Shown: in pieces, positions 61,390 through 64,000 of the stretch
Numbering within the stretch: position 1 is the stretch's first letter
How the letters are laid out: every line of letters starts with the position of its first letter
DNA from: Ensifer adhaerens
Lineage (GTDB): Bacteria; Pseudomonadota; Alphaproteobacteria; Rhizobiales; Rhizobiaceae
Assembly (NCBI RefSeq): GCF_013283195.1
Contig: NZ_JABEKT010000001.1
Location: 1,462,795 to 1,526,794, forward strand
DNA: 64,000 bases
Direction of reading: 5' to 3'
Program-made: the position numbers and the translations under genes
The notes under the pieces: generated by a model
Seen by the model: the letters and a program-made list of their open reading frames with translations, nothing else
What the model was told of the DNA's origin: nothing
Databases searched by the model: none

Positions 61390-61821
61390 ATGACTGAAAC
61401 AACGCTTGGCGCGAGCCATGAACTTCTGGTTGAACTGACGGCTGAGATCGTTTCCGCTTATGTCAGCAACCATGTCGTTCCGGCCGCCGAGCTCTCCACG
61501 CTGATCGCCGACGTCCATTCGGCTCTCAACAACACGGCGGCGCCGGCGCCGGTCGTGGTTCCCGTCGAAAAGCCGAAGCCAGCCGTCTCGGTCCGCAAAT
61601 CCGTTCAGGACGACCAGATCACCTGCCTCGAATGTGGCGGTACGTTCAAGTCTCTGAAGCGCCACCTGATGACGCATCACAGCCTGTCGCCGGAAGAATA
61701 TCGCGAGAAGTGGGACTTGCCGACCGACTACCCGATGGTTGCTCCGGCCTACGCCGAAGCCCGTTCGCGCCTCGCCAAGGAAATGGGCCTCGGCCAGCGT
61801 CGCAAGCGTCGCGGCAAGTAA
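61390..61821 (+). CDS. mucR: MucR/Ros-family zinc-finger regulator
   Basis: 143 residues. The prokaryotic Cys2His2 finger is [19 protein letters not shown] (about residues 79-97), followed by the conserved [38 protein letters not shown] block. The N-terminal helices mediate oligomerisation. MucR is an H-NS-like global silencer in rhizobia, controlling exopolysaccharide, motility and Nod-factor genes. A strong terminator follows. Confidence 0.96.
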   Translation: MTETTLGASHELLVELTAEIVSAYVSNHVVPAAELSTLIADVHSALNNTAAPAPVVVPVEKPKPAVSVRKSVQDDQITCLECGGTFKSLKRHLMTHHSLSPEEYREKWDLPTDYPMVAPAYAEARSRLAKEMGLGQRRKRRGK

Positions 61822-61892
61822 GCAAACCGCCGTCCATCGCCGTGATCGCGCTCTGCGCTGGTTTGGTTTGAGGGGCGGAGCGTAAGTTCATA

Positions 61893-61926
61893 TAAAGGCC
61901 GGGCTTTTGCCCGGCCTTTATTTTTT
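61893..61926 (+). terminator. Intrinsic terminator of mucR
   Basis: A perfect 12-bp stem TAAAGGCCGGGC (61893-61904) with GCCCGGCCTTTA (61909-61920), followed by TTTTTT. Confidence 0.9.
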
Positions 61927-61989
61927 GTGGTTTGGGAAAGTGTGGCTATTCACAAGGCTTGGTTCCGAGGATAGCACGCAGCCGTGATC

Positions 61990-62412
61990 TCAAGCGGCGA
62001 GGCGCGTCTCGGCTTCATTCTTGATCCGCCGGATCATCGAGCGCAGGCCGTTTGCGCGCTGCGTCGACAGGTGCTCGATCAGGCCGATCTTGCTGAACGT
62101 ATCGATCGCATCCAGCCTGGCGATCTCGGAGGCATGCTTGCCGGAATAGATCGTCAGCACGATGGCGACCAATCCGCGCACGATGTGCGCATCGGATTCA
62201 CCTTCGAAGATCAGTACGGGATCTTCCGGGTCACCGGTCGCCTGGGTGGCGAGCCAGACCTGGCTGGCGCAGCCTTGCACCTTGTTCTCGCCGGTGCGCT
62301 TGGCTTCCGGCATCTCGGGCAGAGCTTTGCCGAGTTCGATCACATAGCGGTAGCGATCCTCCCATTCGTCGAGGAAGGCGAAGTCGTCGATAATCTGGTC
62401 AAGCGTGGTCAT
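61990..62412 (-). CDS. sufE: SufE, cysteine desulfuration accessory protein
   Basis: 140 residues. The sulfur-accepting Cys is in KVQGCASQVWL (about residue 49); DEWEDRYRYVIELGKALPEMPE is the typical start. SufE takes persulfide sulfur from SufS for Fe-S cluster assembly. The suf operon itself is not in the window. Convergent with mucR. Confidence 0.95.
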   Translation of the reverse strand: MTTLDQIIDDFAFLDEWEDRYRYVIELGKALPEMPEAKRTGENKVQGCASQVWLATQATGDPEDPVLIFEGESDAHIVRGLVAIVLTIYSGKHASEIARLDAIDTFSKIGLIEHLSTQRANGLRSMIRRIKNEAETRLAA

Positions 62413-62605
62413 GGTCCAGTCCGATTGTCGGCACCATCAGGCGGCGCCCGTCGCCGCTCGAGAGCGATGCCTATACCGCGCGATCCTCGCCAGCCCTGAC
62501 GGCATCGCGATCGGCGTGACGTTCATATAGGTGATGGTAGCACAGATGAGAACCGCGAATCGCCACTCGGATGCGTCAGCGCTCATTTCGGTCGAAGCTG
62601 CTGCG

Positions 62606-63340
62606 CTAGATCGAAACGCTTGTGGGAATTGTTACGGCGCTGGCAGTCGCGCCGGCTGTGCCCGCCGCATCGAGAGATGCCATCGAGGTGGCGAGGGTGT
62701 TGCTTGCCTTTCTCGCGTCATCTGCATCGTTGCCCGCACCTTTGGCGCGCAGATCCTGTTCTGCCTTCCTCAGCACTTGCTTGAGCTGCTCGGCAAGCGC
62801 CTTGAACTCCGCGATCGTCCTTGCGTCGGAGCTGTCCTGCGAGCCGTCGGAGCTGAATTCGCGATAGGCGCGCTCCACGAAGGACGAAGGCTGCGGCTTG
62901 TCGTGATCGTTGCTTTCTTCGCCGCCTGCATTTGCCGCCTCGGCTGTACTTGCCTGCATCGCCGCCATGGCAGCCGTTGTTGCCGCGGATTCAGCACCTG
63001 CCGTGGCGTCGCTGCCTCCGCCTGTCATGCCGGTCGAGCCACCGCCGGCGAATTGCTGTGCGGCGGCGCCAAGCTGCTGGGCCAGCTGTTTTGCAAGCCG
63101 CGCGAGCGTTTCCGGGTCCGAAGCCCAAAACCGCAGCATTCGCAGTTGTTCCTTCAGCTCGTCCAGCTTCTTCTTGGCCACGGCCTTGCGGCTGGCAGTG
63201 GTTTCTTCATCCGCGCGCAAGAGATTGAGAAGAGGAGACCCGTTCTTTTGCTCCAGCGCTGCCGCATCGGTCGCGGCTGGCGATCCGGTTGTGGTCGCAC
63301 GCGTCGCGCCGGCATTTGAAAAGAACCCGTATATCTGCAT
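62606..63340 (-). CDS. Conserved hypothetical protein, low-complexity
   Basis: 244 residues (MQIYGFFSNAGATRATTTGS). A helical/coiled-coil segment about residues 42-90 (SRKAVAKKKLDELKEQLRML, AKQLAQQLGAAAQQFA), a Gly/Ser/Ala-rich linker about 95-145, a second helical segment about 175-205 (IAEFKALAEQLKQVLRKAEQ) and an Ala/Thr-rich tail. No signal peptide or membrane helix. Architecture resembles other rhizobial proteins of unknown function, possibly appendage- or secretion-related. Confidence 0.7.
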   Translation of the reverse strand: MQIYGFFSNAGATRATTTGSPAATDAAALEQKNGSPLLNLLRADEETTASRKAVAKKKLDELKEQLRMLRFWASDPETLARLAKQLAQQLGAAAQQFAGGGSTGMTGGGSDATAGAESAATTAAMAAMQASTAEAANAGGEESNDHDKPQPSSFVERAYREFSSDGSQDSSDARTIAEFKALAEQLKQVLRKAEQDLRAKGAGNDADDARKASNTLATSMASLDAAGTAGATASAVTIPTSVSI

Positions 63341-63429
63341 CGGGGCAGTAGTCTCCGCTGAATGTGCGGGGACCTAAACAGCCATGTCTTGTGCGAGCCT
63401 GTCGCTGGACCGCCCTTCGGTTGCAGCCC

Positions 63430-63471
63430 GAAAAAAGAAAAACGCCGCGAGGGGATGGGTTCCTCGCGGCG
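63430..63471 (-). terminator. Intrinsic terminator of the DUF5330 gene
   Basis: On the minus strand CGCCGCGAGG (63471-63462) pairs with CCTCGCGGCG (63452-63443), loop of 9, followed by TTTTTCTTTTTT. It lies 83 bp beyond the DUF5330 stop. Confidence 0.85.
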
Positions 63472-63554
63472 GCCGCATGAAGGCGGCAAGTCAGGCAGTG
63501 TCAAAGGATGTTTCGGCGGCGGTCGGACGGACCTGCTGTTGCCGGAAGAAATGC

Positions 63555-64000
63555 TTACTGGGTCAGCGATGCCTTGGGATCGAGGCGCTTTTCCGGAACC
63601 GGGGTCCGCTTGAAAATTGGAGCAGCGTCCGCGGCGGTCTGTTCGACGGGAGCTGCCAGTTGATCGGCGGTCTCGGCCACCTGGCCCACGGTTCCGGTCG
63701 TTACCTTGGCGTCGGGCTTGATCGCATCGGTCTCGGCGAACTGCGTGTCGAGGAATTCGTAGGCGATGCGGGCGCCTTCACGGGCTCGATGGCCGAGTGC
63801 GACGAAGGTTTCAGCACCTTTCTCGCAGACGTCAGGCTTCTGGATGCAGATGGCGCTGATGTACTGGAAGGCCTCGTTGGCGGCAGAGAAAGTATCGCCG
63901 AGCTCGACCTTCGGTCCGTGCTCCAGCTTCTCCGCGCTCGACGGATCGAGGAACGGCAGCAGTACCAGTACCATCGAAAACCAGAATGTCGCCTTGATGA
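63555..64000 (-). CDS. DUF5330-family protein, N-terminus beyond window edge
   Basis: The frame is open to the right edge; 148 codons are visible. Upstream of the first in-window Met the frame still encodes IKATFWFSMVLVLLPFLDPS, a membrane-anchor helix typical of DUF5330 proteins, so the real start is outside the window. The domain ANEAFQYISAICIQKPDVCEKG carries the conserved Cys pair; the C-terminal part is Ala/Thr/Pro-rich. Function unknown. Confidence 0.8.
   Translation of the reverse strand, partial: IKATFWFSMVLVLLPFLDPSSAEKLEHGPKVELGDTFSAANEAFQYISAICIQKPDVCEKGAETFVALGHRAREGARIAYEFLDTQFAETDAIKPDAKVTTGTVGQVAETADQLAAPVEQTAADAAPIFKRTPVPEKRLDPKASLTQ

Noticed and set aside
1-64000. CRISPR arrays, tRNA/rRNA genes, intact insertion sequences or prophage genes
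   Set aside because: No regularly spaced repeats, cloverleaf-like genes, transposase or integrase sequences were found on either strand by reading; a dedicated scan was not possible.

Overview
The window reads as chromosomal DNA of a rhizobial alphaproteobacterium, most likely Ensifer/Sinorhizobium. The reasons are the high GC content, the MucR/Ros zinc-finger regulator next to SufE and a DUF5330 protein, a complete seven-gene Pha (Mrp-type) cation/proton antiporter operon, a membrane PQQ glucose dehydrogenase, many LysR/TetR/HxlR regulators and a FixK/FNR-type box. The genus is inferred from gene content and recalled synteny, not from a search. No rRNA, tRNA, CRISPR array, prophage or intact insertion sequence was seen.

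Layout. 1-4.6 kb: 3' end of an L,D-transpeptidase, the divergent ohrR/ohr peroxide module with its operator, a PhnA-like protein, a HerA-like ATPase and a DUF2267-type protein. 4.6-14.8 kb: a string of regulator/transporter/oxidoreductase modules (wrbA-MFS-metallohydrolase with a divergent LysR; MFS plus aldo/keto reductase; MFS with a divergent LysR; tam, haloacid dehalogenase, phosphatase). 14.8-23.3 kb: alcohol dehydrogenase, ilvE, sodB, metallophosphoesterase, WYL regulator with a divergent LysE exporter, two c-type cytochromes, nitroreductase. 23.3-29 kb: a GNAT/PfpI pair behind a candidate attenuator leader, MerR, a deleted alpha/beta-hydrolase remnant, a class A beta-lactamase and an ABC exporter. 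29-42.4 kb: gcd, DUF6958/GFA pair with a divergent TetR, selO, homocysteine methyltransferase-like protein, TetR, DUF1697, oligopeptidase B, a GST operon and more regulators. 42.4-49 kb: small envelope proteins, a methyltransferase, a large inverse-autotransporter/beta-helix protein, a quinone-reductase-like protein with a divergent HxlR, and a VOC dioxygenase. 49-54.6 kb: a FixK-boxed universal stress protein followed by a DksA-like protein, GNAT, hemolysin III, msrB and a CSS-EAL phosphodiesterase. 55-61 kb: phaA-G. 61-64 kb: mucR, sufE, a hypothetical protein and a DUF5330 gene cut by the window edge.

Functionally the window is rich in thiol/quinone/peroxide defence (Ohr, WrbA, GST, MsrB, SodB, quinone-reductase-like protein), mostly as regulator-plus-target pairs sharing a divergent promoter. 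The most unusual element is on the minus strand at 24396-24550. A promoter there places a 16-codon reading frame (MIKSAPICRVYFWLFP, ending Pro-stop) almost exactly at the predicted transcription start. It is followed by mutually exclusive antiterminator and terminator hairpins ahead of a GNAT acetyltransferase gene. It looks like a leaderless-peptide translational attenuator that I do not recognise from any described system.
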